Below, in pieces: positions 51,402 through 63,872 of a stretch of 64,000 bases of DNA. The position numbers were made by a program, and so were the translations under genes. Position 1 is the stretch's first letter; every line of letters begins with the position of its first letter. Source of the stretch: Cervus elaphus (lineage: Eukaryota; Chordata; Mammalia; Artiodactyla; Cervidae); assembly GCF_910594005.1 (NCBI RefSeq), contig NC_057819.1:128561669-128625668 (forward strand), read 5' to 3'. A model generated the notes under the pieces. It saw only the letters and a program-made list of their open reading frames with translations, had not been told where the DNA came from and did no database searches.

Positions 51402-53860
51402 CATGGCGAGGGGTTTTGGGGCCACTAACCTAGATCGCGAGGCGTTAGGTGCACAGAGCTCCCCTCTTCCTTTTCATCAGAGTAAGTTATACTCCCTTCG
51501 TGGAACCGGAAAGCCCAGTGCAAGGATCAGTGGATGGCGAGGGGGTTGTCACACTTGGGGTACAGACCTGCTCTCTGCAGGGTCTGTTCACCCAACTTAG
51601 CCCTGAGAAACACCCCAGTGACGAAAGCAGAGATGCTGGGGGCAGGAGGGTGGCACCAGGGGGCTGTGGGACTGCCCTCGGAGTCAGCACCTGCCTCGGG
51701 CTCACCCTCCATCTCCGCACACAGAGGTGAGCTCCACGGGTACACCTGGCGTGGGCTCCTTGGATGAGCCAGCGGCGGTACCCAAGGGCAGGAGGAAACC
51801 ACAGAGACGACACGACGGAGATCTCCTTCCCCCGAGTCTGAAGCTGTGTGCACATCCTTGTCGGTGGTGCCAGCCCCTTTCAGGTCCCAAGGATGCTCCC
51901 ACTCCCCTCGGTGGCCGTCAGGCCCTGATGGAGCAAGTTGTAGGTGAAGACGGTAGCACCAGCCCTTCCAGGTGCCCAAGGTGAGGTAGACACCCTGCCA
52001 TCTGCTCATCGGGAAGTGGCACAATCTTCGGTCGTGGATGTCACTTATCTAAGGGACTGTCCCAAGTCCCACAAGTCTGAGTCCTGGGCCCCCAGTTCAT
52101 CCCTGAGAATGCAGCCCCACCCCCACCTTGTGTCTTGACGGGACCCAGTTCGTGGAAGGTGTGGGGTGATGATGCTGAGGGGCTCAGAGGCCATTTAAAG
52201 GCACAGTCTGTCCAGGCCTTGAGGGAGCTGTGCCCAGCTCAACGGCCTTCCGCGGGCCAGGAGGTGGCAGGAGGTTCTGGTGAGAAAGGCCAGGGCCAGC
52301 TTCACCGTAGTTTGTCTTCACCTTGGAGCAGAGCGGGACGGACACAGAAAGGTGGCCCTGCAGGATGGTCATCTGGAGAGCCATAGCAGGGGGACGCAGG
52401 AGCAGTGTGTGGGGGGAGGGCGTCCAGAGGCAGGCTGGGTGTCTGCAGACTGCTCCTGCGTCTCAAGTCCCTCGGGGACCAGACCAGGAGAGGCCGGAAT
52501 TGGGGTGGGGGGGGGGGTGCCCTGAGCCCCAGCCACATCCTCAGAGCTTCACACGGCCCCCGACTCCACCACTCCGGATGGGTGACCTCGGGGCCCTCCC
52601 AGCTCCAATGAGAAAGGCCCTGCCCAGCCCACACAGGGAAGAGGACCTCTGAACGCCGTGCGGTCCAGGGAAGAGGGCGTCTACCATCTCGTGCTATTTT
52701 GCGGGGACTGAGCCTAAAATGACCAGAAAGAACACGTGTTTGAGCTAAAGAAAGAACAACAAAAAAAACGCGTCCCCAGGGGGATGGTATAATCTGACAT
52801 TGAAGAAGTCTGATTTATTTTTTCTTCTGGAAACCTTTCTCCCCCTTCCAACAGAAACATTTTTTTCCCTACAGTCGGTGTCAGAAAATAGTTTCTGGGG
52901 AGTTGGGGAGAAATATTCCCAAGCCCAGGAGGGGTTCGCTTAGCAGACCCCTTGCAAAGCCTTGAACTGGTGTCCAAGAGTCAGGGCACCGCTGCTTGTC
53001 TGAACCCAGGCCACTGGGACCCGCTAAAAGTCCTGAGAGCTGAAGGCATGGCCGCTTCTAGAGGCTCTGCGGTCTCTCTGGGCCAGTCTGCTTACCTGTC
53101 GGGGGAGGGGGCGGGAGAGCTACGTTGGTCACTCAGGCCCAAGACCCTGTGTAACCGTAAGATAGTCTGGTTCTGGGATTTGACTGTGGAAAAGGGAAAG
53201 TACCATCCTACCCATCTCTCAGGGTCAGCTCCAAGGATTAAAACACACTGCTGTGGACAAGCTTTACCGCAAAGGACTGAGCAAATGGGGATTTAAATTC
53301 CCGCCCAGGAGTGAAACCAACCAGAACCTGGCCCGCCCCCTCCACCTTCCTAAACAAGGGCTGGTCCTCTGAGTCACTCCCCAGCACACACACACCTAGT
53401 GACCTGAGAGATGGAGCAGTGGTTCTCCACCTTATCCCCTGACAGCTTCACCACTGTTTCCACGAAGAAGGGCTGAAGTCGCCCGTCTTCCCCTACACAT
53501 AACACTCCATAGAACCGGCTGCTGCTGGGCCGGCCTTCCCTGGCCTCCATCCCAGTAGACAGGGTCCAGAGGAAAGCGGCCTGGTTTCAGACAAGCCCAG
53601 ATGCCGGATGAGACCCAAGACGGGAGCCGGGCCGAGAGCCATCCCGATCACCAGGACACAGACCCAGGCTCAGCTGAAGATCCATTCCCTGGAGGGAGGC
53701 GTCAGCCCCTTCACCCCTCGACAGGAGAGATGGGCAGTGGCTTTCCTGGGACCTGGACTCAGAGGGAGGAGGAGAAAGAGGGGACACCCACTAGCCAGGG
53801 CAGAGGAGCGGGGCATCCGAGACGGTGAGCCCAGATCAGACACGACATTCCCGGAGGAAG
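51402..53860 (-). other. Repeat-poor segment upstream of an orphan poly(A) signal
   Basis: No interspersed repeat is evident over about 2.4 kb. Minus-strand frames at 52384-52184 (66 codons) and 52024-51527 (165 codons) are open, but neither resembles a family I know. It may be extended GPRC5C 3' UTR, a non-coding transcript or simply unique intergenic DNA. Confidence 0.3.
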
Positions 53861-53881
53861 GGTTAACAAAGCAGAAACGTG

Positions 53882-53887
53882 TTTATT
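53882..53887 (-). terminator. GPRC5C poly(A) signal AATAAA
   Basis: A canonical AATAAA on the minus strand lies about 410 bp past the GPRC5C stop codon, in repeat-free sequence. This gives a compact 3' UTR covering roughly 53865-54293. Confidence 0.75.
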
Positions 53888-54293
53888 AGGCATCCGTGCT
53901 CCTCACGGAGGAACACGGCGCAGGACAGAAGCGCCTGCGACGTCTCTCGAGGTTGCAGGAATCTCTCTGAAGACTCCAGAGAACGTAGGTGCTGGCCGGC
54001 CGCCACCCCAAGAAGAACAACACTATTTGGCTGGAGCGTGGCCACCGGAGGTGACCCTGGCAGGAAGCTGGAGCTGGCTCCTGGACTCCGCAAACACCGA
54101 GGAGCCGGCGGGGGCGCCGGGACGCCCATCCGAACACGGGCAGACGGGGAGGGTCTCCCGGCTGAGACCCACGCCCCGCCCAGGGCCAGCAAGGAGGGAG
54201 GGGATGGGGAGAGCGCCAGCTCCGGGTGGGGTGGGGGAGAAGACCCTCTCCAGGGGCCAGGTCCTCCCATCCGCCCGCCTCTTCCGGGCCGGC

Positions 54294-54473
54294 TCAGTCC
54301 CACACGTAGGGGTTTCTAAACACCTGAGAGTTTTTGCCTTCCTTGGGCAGCGTGGCCTCCTGGCGGCTCTGGGCCGCGTAGATGTCCTCGGCCCGCAGGG
54401 TGGAGTTGGCACTGCCCGTCACCTGGCTGTTGGCGGTGGCCCGCGGGAGGATGACGTCGTACGCTCCATCGGA
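54294..54473 (-). CDS. GPRC5C: GPRC5C coding exon 3 (C-terminus and stop)
   Basis: The exon encodes residues 384-442, starting SDGAYDVILPRATANSQV and ending NSQVFRNPYVWD with TGA at 54294-54296. The acceptor is tccttgcag. Several Tyr, Ser and Thr residues are conserved with human and could be phosphorylated. Confidence 0.96.
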   Translation of the reverse strand, partial: SDGAYDVILPRATANSQVTGSANSTLRAEDIYAAQSRQEATLPKEGKNSQVFRNPYVWD

Positions 54474-57400
54474 CTGCAAGGAAGAACAGGCGGTCTCACA
54501 GCCGGGTTCCGCCGGGGCGGATGCGCAAACAGTCTGCTTCCTGCGGGGCTGTGCCTGCCAGCTCCCCCGCCCCTCCCCACCACCGCCCGCCCCCACCCCC
54601 AGCCGGGCCAGGGATGGTGACTCTTAAGTCTGGAGCCGGAGGGGCTGCCCTCTGACGTCCAGCCCCTTATCTCACCCTGCAGAGGGCCGCGCCACGCCTC
54701 TGGGCTTGGAAATGAGGTCGGGGGCTTCGCTCAGGGGGAGGCTCCTCCTCTCAAGCCCCATCTCGCTCCCTAGACCGCGGGGCCCAAAGGAGGGTGGGCC
54801 AGGCTGAGCTCCTGTGACCCGTCCGGCTCTGCTCCCAGGCTCCGTTCCTCTGGGGGGTCTTTCCCGAGCCCCACCAATGAGGCCACATCCCCCACGGCAT
54901 CGCAGCTGGTGTGCAGGGCCCGGGATGCGCTTCTCTCTGGCCCCAGGTGTCACGTGTTTAGCAGTCTAATTTAGAGACTTAGAACCCAGATAGTTTGGGG
55001 CTGGAGAGTTTTAAGTTTTGGAGACGTAAAAACCCAAATTCGTGGCCTGGATCCTGGTCAGAGCTGCGGTGGTTCTGGGTGGGTGTTTCTGGGTGGGTGA
55101 GGCTGAGGCTTTGGTCCCAGGGCCCACCCTGCGGGCAACTTGAGCCCCACCAGCCTCATCCCCAGGCAGAGAGCTGCCACCAGAGCCCTGTAGCTCGGGG
55201 GCCAGGAGCTCTTCCATGTACTAGAACCTGGGGTGTGGGGTGTGGGGTGTGGGGTGGGTCCCCCCACCCGTTTACTGTCTGCCCCCCCCCTCCCTTGTAG
55301 CTCCTGGAATAGAGAATCGAGACCCTCGGTTCTCAAGCCTGGCTGTGGGTCACAATCACCTGGACTGTTGAGCCCCACCCCAGGTGAGCTGGTGGCTGTT
55401 CAGTGACCCTGATCTGTGACGTCAGCAGATTTCCATGGTCGGTCACTCCCACTGTGACTTGGATAACTCCATGTAATCAAGGTGACGTCACCGAAGCGAT
55501 GCTAACCATTGGCTCCAGCACACCACCAGCCCTTGTATTTTTAGTAAGTTCCAGGTGCAGTACAGGAGCCTGGCGGGTTACAGTTCATTGGGTCGCAGAG
55601 TGGGGACCCAACTGAGCACACACACAGCTGATGGGAGTGGTGGGGGCCGAGGGACCATGGTTTTGGAGTCACTGCTAGATAAAACATCTGTTCGTCCAGA
55701 GCCTTCCTGAAGGAGCAGTGCTCAATGCACATGGGTAGAGTGGGGCGGCCAGGCGGGGGACCCTGGGCGGCTGGGGGCTGGCAGACCCTGCTCCCACCCT
55801 TCTGAGATTCCTCTGCCCTCCCAGCTCCTGGCCACAGCCCGCTCTTGCAGGCCACAGGTTCAGGCCCGGGCCTGGAAGTGTGGGGTGCACTGGCTGCACC
55901 CAGCCCCCAGGGCTCCAGGCGGGGAGAGGATGAGGACGCCACCCCACTGACCTCCCTGTTTCCTGTTCCCAGCCTCCTGCCAAGAGGGGGGTCACTGACC
56001 TCTGCGCACAGTGACTGCCAGCCAGCCGGGAGGAGGAACACAAATGGAGTGAGTAAGACTCTAACCCAACGGCTTCCTGTTCCCACCCCCCTCCCTTGGC
56101 TAACGGAGCATCTGGCTTCCAGAACCCAGGGGAGGTGTGAAGCTGCGAGTGGCTGCCTGCTGGTGGGGGAAGGGGAGCGGGGGGGCCCTCCTGGGACAGC
56201 TGTGGCTGTGGAGTCAGGATCCACCCAGACCCGCCGTGTGCGCCTCTGTCCACCAGGAACGCACATACCTGGCTGAGGCCCCCTTGTCCCTGCGTGGGGG
56301 ACAGCGGGCGGCTCCCACCAGCATGAAGAGAGACCGCTCTGAGCATCTGGCCTCAGGGGGTTGTGTGATACCCTGATGATGCGGGGCAGGTAGGCCCCGC
56401 CGCAGTGTGGCTGAAGGCAGTGGGATTGTCACTCCCAGTTAAACGGCATCGGGGGCCCTGGGTTCCCCAAGGCTGACCCATCGGACGCAGAGTCAGCCTC
56501 CTCCCCACCACCTCCACCCACCCTGCCAGCACTGGCCTCCCGGCTCCAGCAGGGTCAGGGGGACCCGGGGACCCCACTCACCGGGGTTTTGTGCATCAGG
56601 GTCATCTCAGTGGGCTGGTACATGCTGGTCAGCAGCTGCCCGTTGTACCCGCTGTATGGTGACACCGGTCTCTTAGCTGCAAGGAGACATAGGTGCTGTT
56701 CCAGGGCTGGGCTCTCAGCTCCCTTTCCGGCTCTCAAGGGAGGCTCCCCAGGGAGCAGGAAGAGGGACAAGAGGGCTGGGCCAGCCCTGGGGGTGAGGCC
56801 ATAGGTGTGGGCCCCCCCCGCCACTGGAGCCCAGCATCCCTTTGTTTCGATGCACAGAGAGCATGATGTTTGCCTTCCTCTTGGGTTTTCCTGTAGCGTG
56901 AGACCCCTTCCTACCGAAAAACGCTCCGTCAGCAACCTTCACATCCCCGTCTGCCCTCCGGGGCCAGAGGCCAAGACGGGCACATGGACCTTCGGCGGCC
57001 TTCCAAGATGGCCAGCCTCCAGCTCTGGCCTCTCCCGCTGCGGGCCAGCTGCCAGGCACCGGGGTAAATACAGCAGGGACCCCACCGCCCGAGAGTCTCC
57101 ATGGGGCAGAGCTGGGTGCTGACCACCCAGGACCCAGAGCCACTGCCTGCCCCCCACACCCCAGGGGACAGAAGGCACATCCAAGCCCCGTGGCCCCTTG
57201 GCAAGTTTCCAGAACTATTTCCAGCCTCAGAAACACTCCCCTGTGCCATCGGGGCTGTCGATTTCCCGATCTGTCCTGTCCTGGGCGCTGCAGCTGCGGA
57301 AAACTGCTGACCATTCCTGGGGTCCGGGGAGCGGGCTGGGCCCTGGGGGCCGGGCCAGCGGTTGCCAGTCTCTGGCCAGCTGATGGCCCCGCGACTCGTA

Positions 57401-60400
57401 GGGACCACAGTTCTATAGGGCCTCCTAAGTGCCGGGCTCACAATTGATTTTTCCATTTAGGAAAAAAAAACAAAAATAAAAGGAAAAAAACCTCTCACAG
57501 CCCCAGAAGTGTTTACCTTGAGGACAAAGGCTGAGAACCCTGGGCCTGACAGGCAGGCAGCGGGCGGGAGGCGAGGTGGGGGCGGCCAAGGCTCCTCCCA
57601 ACACTGGTCTGTGAGCCTCACCCACCACCCCCTGCCCCGCTCCCAGACGTGGCCCCAGACTGTGCATGTGCCAGGGCCACCCCGGGGCGGGCAGGTCAAA
57701 GATCAGCGCTTGGCAGGGTGAGGATCTAGCCTTTCCCCAAAGCTGGGATCACAGGGACCTCAGCTTGCACAGAAAAGGCAGCGGGCTCTGACTCTGCAAC
57801 CTCCCTGGCCTCTGACCCCTGGCAGAAGCCCCAGAGCTGGTCGGTGCTCCAATCAGGCAGGTCAAGTCTGAAGCCCCCAAACGCCTCGATCGGCACAGGC
57901 CAGGGTCAGAGTCCAGGCTTTCCGGGTCACAGCGGATGAAGGGGCTGCAGCCAGCCGGCTAAGAAAGCACACAAGACGCAGGCTACAGGGCGCGTCCGTA
58001 AAGGCTCAGCCCTGGCGCTTGGTTGGTGCTCAGTAAACGCTAGTGGTCCTGACGGTGAACCGCAGAAGGCTCCTTCTGCGGGGAGCGGGGAGCATGTCCA
58101 GACACGTCTCTCGGAGAACGGCCACCCACTGTTCTTGCCTCCCAGGCTGCTCCTGAGGCGGGCCTGGCCGCAGGCTGCAGGGGCTTCTCTCCCCCACTTC
58201 CACCTCCGGGGCGCCCTTAACTCCAAAACCCAAGGCTCTGTTCCTGCCTGGCACCCTGAGTGCTGGTTCTGGAGGAGAACCCCATCCCATTAACAAAGAG
58301 CCGGGGCAGGAGCTTGGGGACAAGCTGGTGATGGGAATAGTGGGTGCTGCTTAGGTCAGCATGTGGCACACACACTTTCATGAAAAAGGGAAAATTTTTA
58401 ACTGAAAAAGCTTTTAAAGGAAGCTAAGGCTATGGATATGTATGTAATAGAAGAACAAGCTCTGGATGGAAAATAATGACAGAAAAATAACAGTAATACA
58501 CAAAGTTGATAGAGCTAATACAGAACTGATGGCTGATACTTCTGGAGTATTTTCCAAGGGCCAGGAAGATGTAGTAGTTGGGGAATCCCCTGGAGTTCCA
58601 GTGGTTAGAACTTTGTGTTTTCACTGCACGGGGCAAGGGTTCGATGCTTGGTTGGGGAACTAAGATCTCCCATGCCACGAAGCATGGCTCAAAAAAAAAA
58701 AAAGATGCATTAACTGAATCCTCAAAAGAATCCTATGAAACAGGAAGCACTATTATCCCCATTTTACAGATGAGGAAACTGAGGCACCTAGTGAAAATAT
58801 CAGTTAATAGTGACCAGTTCTGTGGACAGAAGAGGAAGGAACAGGGTAGAATTAGGGAGACAGTGGAGGGTAATTTTATCCCTAATGTGTCAGATTTTAC
58901 AATGAAAATTCACTGATGAATTACATGAGTATAGAGAAAAAAATCTTCTAAAAAATGGAATTTAGGAACTTGATGGCAGAGAACTCTGGATATTCTCAGG
59001 CACCTCCCATTTTGCTCAGGAGACTAGTCCCCAGTCCTGCAATAAGTCACCTGGAATAAAAGAGGACCTGGCAGGGATTCCCCAGCAGTCCAGGGGTTAG
59101 GACTTGGGCTTTCACTACCATGGCCTGGGGTTCAATCCCTGGTTGGGGAACTAAGAACCCACAAGCCACATGGCATGGCCAAATAATCATGAAAACAACA
59201 GGCATGGTTGAGTCCGTTTGCTTCACCTGAAACCATTAGTATCACAACACTGTTAATCGAATATCCCCCAATATAAAATAAAAAGCTTCAAAAGATTTTT
59301 TTGAGAAATAAAGGGAAGCTTCCTGGAGAAGGAAATGGCAACCCACTCCCATATTCTTGCCTGAGAAATCCCACGGACAGAGGAGCCTGGCGGGCTACGG
59401 TCCATAAGGTCACAAGAGTCAAATACAACTGAGCGACTAAGCCACCACCAAAAGGGGACCCGAGGAGGGTGTCCCGTGACCCACCTGAGGCTGGCTCATC
59501 CATGGAAAAGGCCTTGTTTTCCACAAACATGCTCTGGCCCTTCTGCTCTTTCAGAATGGTCTCGTAGCCCACGCCTCGGGTGGGGTACAGATCCCCCTGG
59601 TAGCTCTGCTCCGGGCTGGACCTGGTCACCTGGGAGACCTCAGGGATGACGTAGAAGAGGACAAAGGCCCAGGCATTCGCGGCGAGGGCGATGGCCAGCG
59701 TGGGGTCATCCCACGTGGGGCTGTTGTGCTGCCGGTTGCCGTAGGTGTACATGACGATCCACACCACCCAGATGGCGATGGAGGTGGTCGTGGTGAGCAG
59801 CACAAAGACCCCGTGCTTCCGCCAGCGCTTGAAGCGGCCGCACAGGGCCGACCAGGCCCCCGTGAAGGCGCAGAGCAGCAGCAGCATCACGTAGATGAGC
59901 GCCATGACAAAGTCCGCGTTGGCGATGGCGCAGGGGGAGACGGCCACCCAGCCCGCGCTGCCGTTGCCCGGGGCATCACCCTCGGTGCTGGCTCCCCGCA
60001 CCAGTGTGATGATTAGCCACTCCGTGTTGATGATCACCTCCACAAGGCTCAGCAGCAGGGCCACCAGGAAGATCACCCAGCCCCGGGGCCCGTGGTTCTT
60101 CCGGACCAGGAAGTGGAGGGCCAAGACGTGGGCCACCAGGCAGGAGAAGCAGATGGCGAACAGGACCCCGAAGAGGAAGCGCCGGGAGGCACAGGTGGAG
60201 AAGTCGGGCTTCACCACGCAGGCGAAGACGAGGCAGAACAGGCCCAGGGTCCCCAGCAGGAAGAACACCTGGGTTCCCAGCAGGCTCCGCTTCTTGGTGT
60301 CCTGCACGAAGGGGAGGCTGGCCACGAGGATGATGGTGAGGACGAAGGTGGTGACGACGCCCGCCCCCGCCACGGCTTCCAGGATGATGCCCCAAGCCTC

Positions 60401-60538
60401 AGAGCGGTCACACAGGTTGTAATAGAGGGGGTTGAGGTCGGGGCTGCAGCCGGGCGGGGCCTGCTCCTGGGCCCGGGCCCCTGGGAGCAGGAAGAGGGGC
60501 AGTCCCAGACACGTCAGCACCGCTCTGTGGATGGCCAT
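54294..60538 (-). CDS. GPRC5C: GPRC5C, orphan class C G-protein-coupled receptor (3 coding exons, complete)
   Basis: Minus-strand exons 59485-60538, 56582-56676 and 54294-54473 join in phases 1 and 0 to 1329 nt, or 442 residues (human 441). There is a signal peptide of about 23 residues, a short extracellular N-terminus with Cys31 and Cys43, then seven hydrophobic spans at about 50-77, 86-109, 120-145, 153-180, 203-234, 242-267 and 281-300. A glycosylation site lies at Asn192. The cytoplasmic tail ends FRNPYVWD, as in human. This family (RAIG/GPRC5) belongs to class C but lacks the large Venus-flytrap ligand domain; it is retinoic-acid responsive, has no settled ligand and sits in the plasma membrane. 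An acceptor (cctctag) at 60571-60577 opens the start-codon exon at 60570, so at least one 5' untranslated exon lies further upstream, possibly outside the window. CD300A follows downstream in the same orientation. Confidence 0.97.
55225..55258 (+). repeat. GGGGTGT tandem tract in GPRC5C intron
   Basis: Four consecutive GGGGTG(T) units lie on the plus strand, the template strand for GPRC5C, in the intron between coding exons 2 and 3. This is a good G-quadruplex candidate. Confidence 0.8.
55560..55626 (+). mobile_element. Bov-tA 3' fragment
   Basis: AGTACAGGAGCCTGGCGGG to CCAACTGAGCACACACACAC; a partial SINE in the GPRC5C intron. Confidence 0.7.
56582..56676 (-). CDS. GPRC5C: GPRC5C coding exon 2 (cytoplasmic tail)
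   Basis: This 95-nt exon between tccttgcag and CCCCG|gtgagt encodes residues 352-383, including AKRPVSPYSGYNGQ and MYQPTEM, near-identical to the human tail. It enters in phase 1 and exits in phase 0. Confidence 0.95.
56677..59484 (-). other. GPRC5C intron between coding exons 1 and 2
   Basis: The 3' part (56.7-58.3 kb) is GC-rich unique sequence. The 5' part carries CHR-2-like SINEs (58585-58700, 59075-59185), a MIR piece (58740-58800) and a Bov-tA fragment (59322-59440). No additional exon was recognised. Confidence 0.75.
59322..59440 (+). mobile_element. Bov-tA 3' portion next to the GPRC5C splice donor
   Basis: CTGGAGAAGGAAATGGCAACC to ACAACTGAGCGACTAAGCC. It is antisense to GPRC5C and lies only about 45 bp past the exon 1 donor. 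Confidence 0.85.
59485..60538 (-). CDS. GPRC5C: GPRC5C coding exon 1 (signal peptide and all seven membrane spans)
   Basis: This 1054-nt exon encodes residues 1-351 plus one base and carries the whole 7TM core, as in other GPRC5 genes. The donor is TCAG|gtgggt. The exon is CpG-rich, so long spurious frames appear on the other strand. Without splicing, the frame stays open to 59288, passing through a SINE fragment. Confidence 0.97.
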
Positions 60539-60699
60539 CCTGGATGCCAGGCCAGGCTCCAGCTGGGTCCCTAGAGGCGGAGGGGAGAAAAGGCAAAATC
60601 AGTCCCTGGGGCCAGACCCCGACACACAGGGTGCTGCTCCCCCCCAGTCCTGGACCAGGGCGCATTGATCTTGGGTCTGTCCCTCTGAGCTGCCGAATC

Positions 60700-61030
60700 C
60701 TTTTTTTCTCTCTGTTTTATGGCCGTGCCAAGCGCCACGTGAAATCTTAGCTCCCTGGCTAAGGATCGAACTCAAGGCCCCTGCAGTGGAAGTGTGGAGT
60801 CTTAACCACTGGACCACTGGGCAACTTCCCGGAATCCTTCTTTATTTTATTCTTATTTATTTATGTACGTATTCATTTGACTGCACCAGTTGGGGCGTGC
60901 GGGGGTCTTCGATCTTTGCTGTGGCACTTAATTGCAGCGTGTGGGATCTAGTTCCCGGACGAGGGATCAAACCTGGGCTCCGTGCATTGGGAGCACAGAA
61001 TCTTAGCCACTGGACCACCAAGAAGTTCCC
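60700..61030 (-). mobile_element. Two antisense CHR-2-like SINEs in tandem
   Basis: The first ends CTGGACCACTGGGCAACTTCCC near 60828. The second (60838-61030) runs from TTTATTTATGTACG to GGACCACCAAGAAGTTCCC. The repeated GGAATCCTTCTT/GAATCCTTCTT after each suggests a target-site duplication of the second. Confidence 0.82.
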
Positions 61031-61949
61031 AGAATCCTTCTTAACACACGACTCCCAGGACTCATGTCAACTAACCAGAGAGACAAACGAGATGAAGCTC
61101 AGCTGTCATTCCTCTTCCCAGGCATGGAAGAGGAGGAAACTGTACTAAATTTTCACCTCCCTCCACCAATTGTAACCTGGACCCAAATATTCCCTAAGCT
61201 CTTGCAGCTAGGATGGGGGTGAGGTTTATAAGCATGTTCGCTAAGCACTCAGCTCCTCTCTGCCCCGGGACTTCCAGAGTTCAGATGGCCAGCCACTTGC
61301 CCCTCCACCCTGTCCCTGTGATACCCAAGTCCACAGAGAAGCAGCCATGCATTCATTCATTCAGTGAGTATTTAACAAGCGCCAGGAACAGGTACAAACT
61401 GCTACCAGAAAGTGAAGAGATGACTGAAAGGTTGTATGTATCAACACTTTGCCCCGATGTCTTCCTACCACTGACCCTTTTTGCCCTTCACTTTCCCACT
61501 TTTAGTTCCAATGCGTCTCTTCAACACTTCTCTTCGGAATTCAAGTTCCTTGGAAGCTCAAGTTGTTAAAGAGTCTCAAGGATAAAATTTAACAAATTTC
61601 CCAGTTAGGGAGTTAATGACTTAACGCAAAAATCCTCCTATGAGGCATTAACATTTTAAAAGCAAGAACAACGCAAGGGCAAAGCAAAAACCAAAGGAAT
61701 TAATCTGTAATGGAAGACATCAAGACCCTGTAGCTAGAAGGCAAGAAGGCTGTCTTTTATTTGTACTGTACTCAGGTATATGGTTGGTAAACCTGCCTCT
61801 TCAACCCAGGAACTTTCCAGGACAGCAACCAAGCTTTCCTGGGCTATAGTGACTACTAGTGGCTGGGAGGGGAATGGCATGATCCTACTCCCTACCTTTC
61901 TTCTGCTTTGAAGGTGGAGGGTAGGTTTGTACCTCAGTAACCCTTTGGA

Positions 61950-62290
61950 GTTTTCCTGGTGGCTCAGACGGTAAAGAATCTGCCTGCAATGCAGGAGACC
62001 TGGGTTCGAACCCTGGGTTGGGAAGATCCCCTGGAGAAGAATGGCTACCCACTCCAGTATTCTTGCCTGGAGAATCCCATGGACAGAGGAGCCTGGCAGG
62101 TTATAGTCTGCAAGGTTGCAAAGAATTGGACACGACTGAGCAACTAACACACCACAACCCTTTGGAAAAGGAAATGGCAACCTGCTCCAGTGTTCTTGCC
62201 TGGGAAATCCCATGGACAGAGGAGCCTAGCAGGCTACAGCCCACAGGGTCACAAAGGAGTCGGACATGACTTATTGACTAAACAACAACA
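61950..62290 (+). mobile_element. Bov-tA SINE followed by a headless second copy
   Basis: Full copy 61950-62150 (TTTTCCTGGTGGCTCAGACGG to ACACGACTGAGCAACTAAC), then a 3'-half copy at 62160-62290 ending in AACAACAACAAAAC. AACCCTTT(G/A)A follows or precedes each unit. Confidence 0.85.
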
Positions 62291-63625
62291 AAACCCTTTA
62301 ATGTTTCCACTGTTCCTGGCTGATTAATGTCTAACAGGCAGAGAAAACTGACTCTCCATAATTGATAAGGGGAAGGACACTGCTACTAAGTCAGGGAAAA
62401 TAAAACTCACAAATTGAGACTCATATAATAAAAAGATCATCAACTTTCAAAGTCCTTCAAGATATCCTACATGCCCTTTGAAAATAGTTTAGGTCTCTCA
62501 GTGTTCCTGGCTCCCACCTCATCTGTCAATTAAAGCTTGCTTTTCCCCAAACAACCCTGACCATTAATTTTTAATAAATTAACAATCTTATGTGAATTTA
62601 CCATATTGTTTTCCTAAATAAATGGTACCATAACGCAGCTAGTTTCGCTCGACTTCAACACAAAAGCATGTTTTCCCTACATCATGACTTAAATAAGCTT
62701 CTGTAGGGGAGTTTGCGTAATCGTAAATCAATAAGGCACACACTGTACTTTATTTACAATGACTCGGAAGAGAAGAAAGGAATCGGAGCGGGCTAATGGA
62801 TAAGGTGTATTGAACCATTCCAGGAGATAATTTATGGATAACATGCTAAGGGATTCTAAGCACTCAAGCCCATCTTGGGTGTTTCTGTCTCACAGCCAAG
62901 CAGCTAGAACTTGGGGTGAAGCTGTGGTACTGAACCCTGAGAACGGTCACTCAGACTTAGCCTCCAGCAATCTGTGCATCTTCGAGAACTGCTCATCCCA
63001 CCTCCCTCCTCCAGGTTCCAGTTTACAACAATTATTCCAAATCAGCAATTCACTGTGCGTCTTGCGGGGACCAAGCCCAGTAGTTCTCTGAGATGCACAG
63101 TGAAAAAATACAAAGATGAACACACACAATCCCTGCCATAATGTTATTTCAAATCGAAAAGAGAGAAAAGATAGGTCCATAAGCAAACCACCCAAGGAAG
63201 AATCAGGTAAAGAGCCACACAAAAGAATCGACCTCCGGAGAGGGAAAAGTGATACAGGAACACAGAGGAGGATCCAGGGTGGAGACACCTCTCAACAGCA
63301 CTTTATTCAGATTCTAATCAAATTCACCAATTTGTACGTATGAACCGAGTTTGTAAAGGGAGGTTGCAGCTGGCTGGCGACAGATTAGAGACGCTCTAAT
63401 TAGGAACAGATTAGGAGTTCGGGGCATGACTCTAAAGGCAATGGGGGCCACTGAAGGCTGTTTTTTGCACAGTGAGGGCATTACCAGGGTTGTGCTTTAA
63501 GATCTGAGTCTGGAAAAAAGCATTGGCAATCCATTTGCTGAGGACACATTCATCCCTAGTTAAAGACAGAGGCCAAAGGTAAGGCCTAATGGAGGTTCTT
63601 ACCCAAATAAAACCCAAGGCCTGGG

Positions 63626-63872
63626 GACTTTGCTGGTGAGCCAGTGGTTCAGACTCCGCCTTGCAATGCAGGGGTGCAGGTTCGATCCCTGGTCAGGGAA
63701 CTAAGATCCCATATGCCACGGAGCAACTAAGCCTGCACTCTGGTGCTCAGGCGTCACCACTACTGAGCCCGTGAGCCGTAAGTCGAGAGTCGTGCACCGC
63801 AATGGAAGAGCCCTCATGCAACTAAGACCCGACGCACCCACATAAATAAATAAAGATTAAAAAAAAAATCTA
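63626..63872 (+). mobile_element. CHR-2-like SINE
   Basis: GGGGACTTTGCTGGTGAGCC to GACGCACCCACATAAATAAAT, full-length. Confidence 0.88.

Noticed and set aside
51527..52024. 165-codon minus-strand frame as a protein gene
   Set aside because: A stop-rich upstream region, no recognised domain and no splice structure; retained only as part of the orphan-transcript question.
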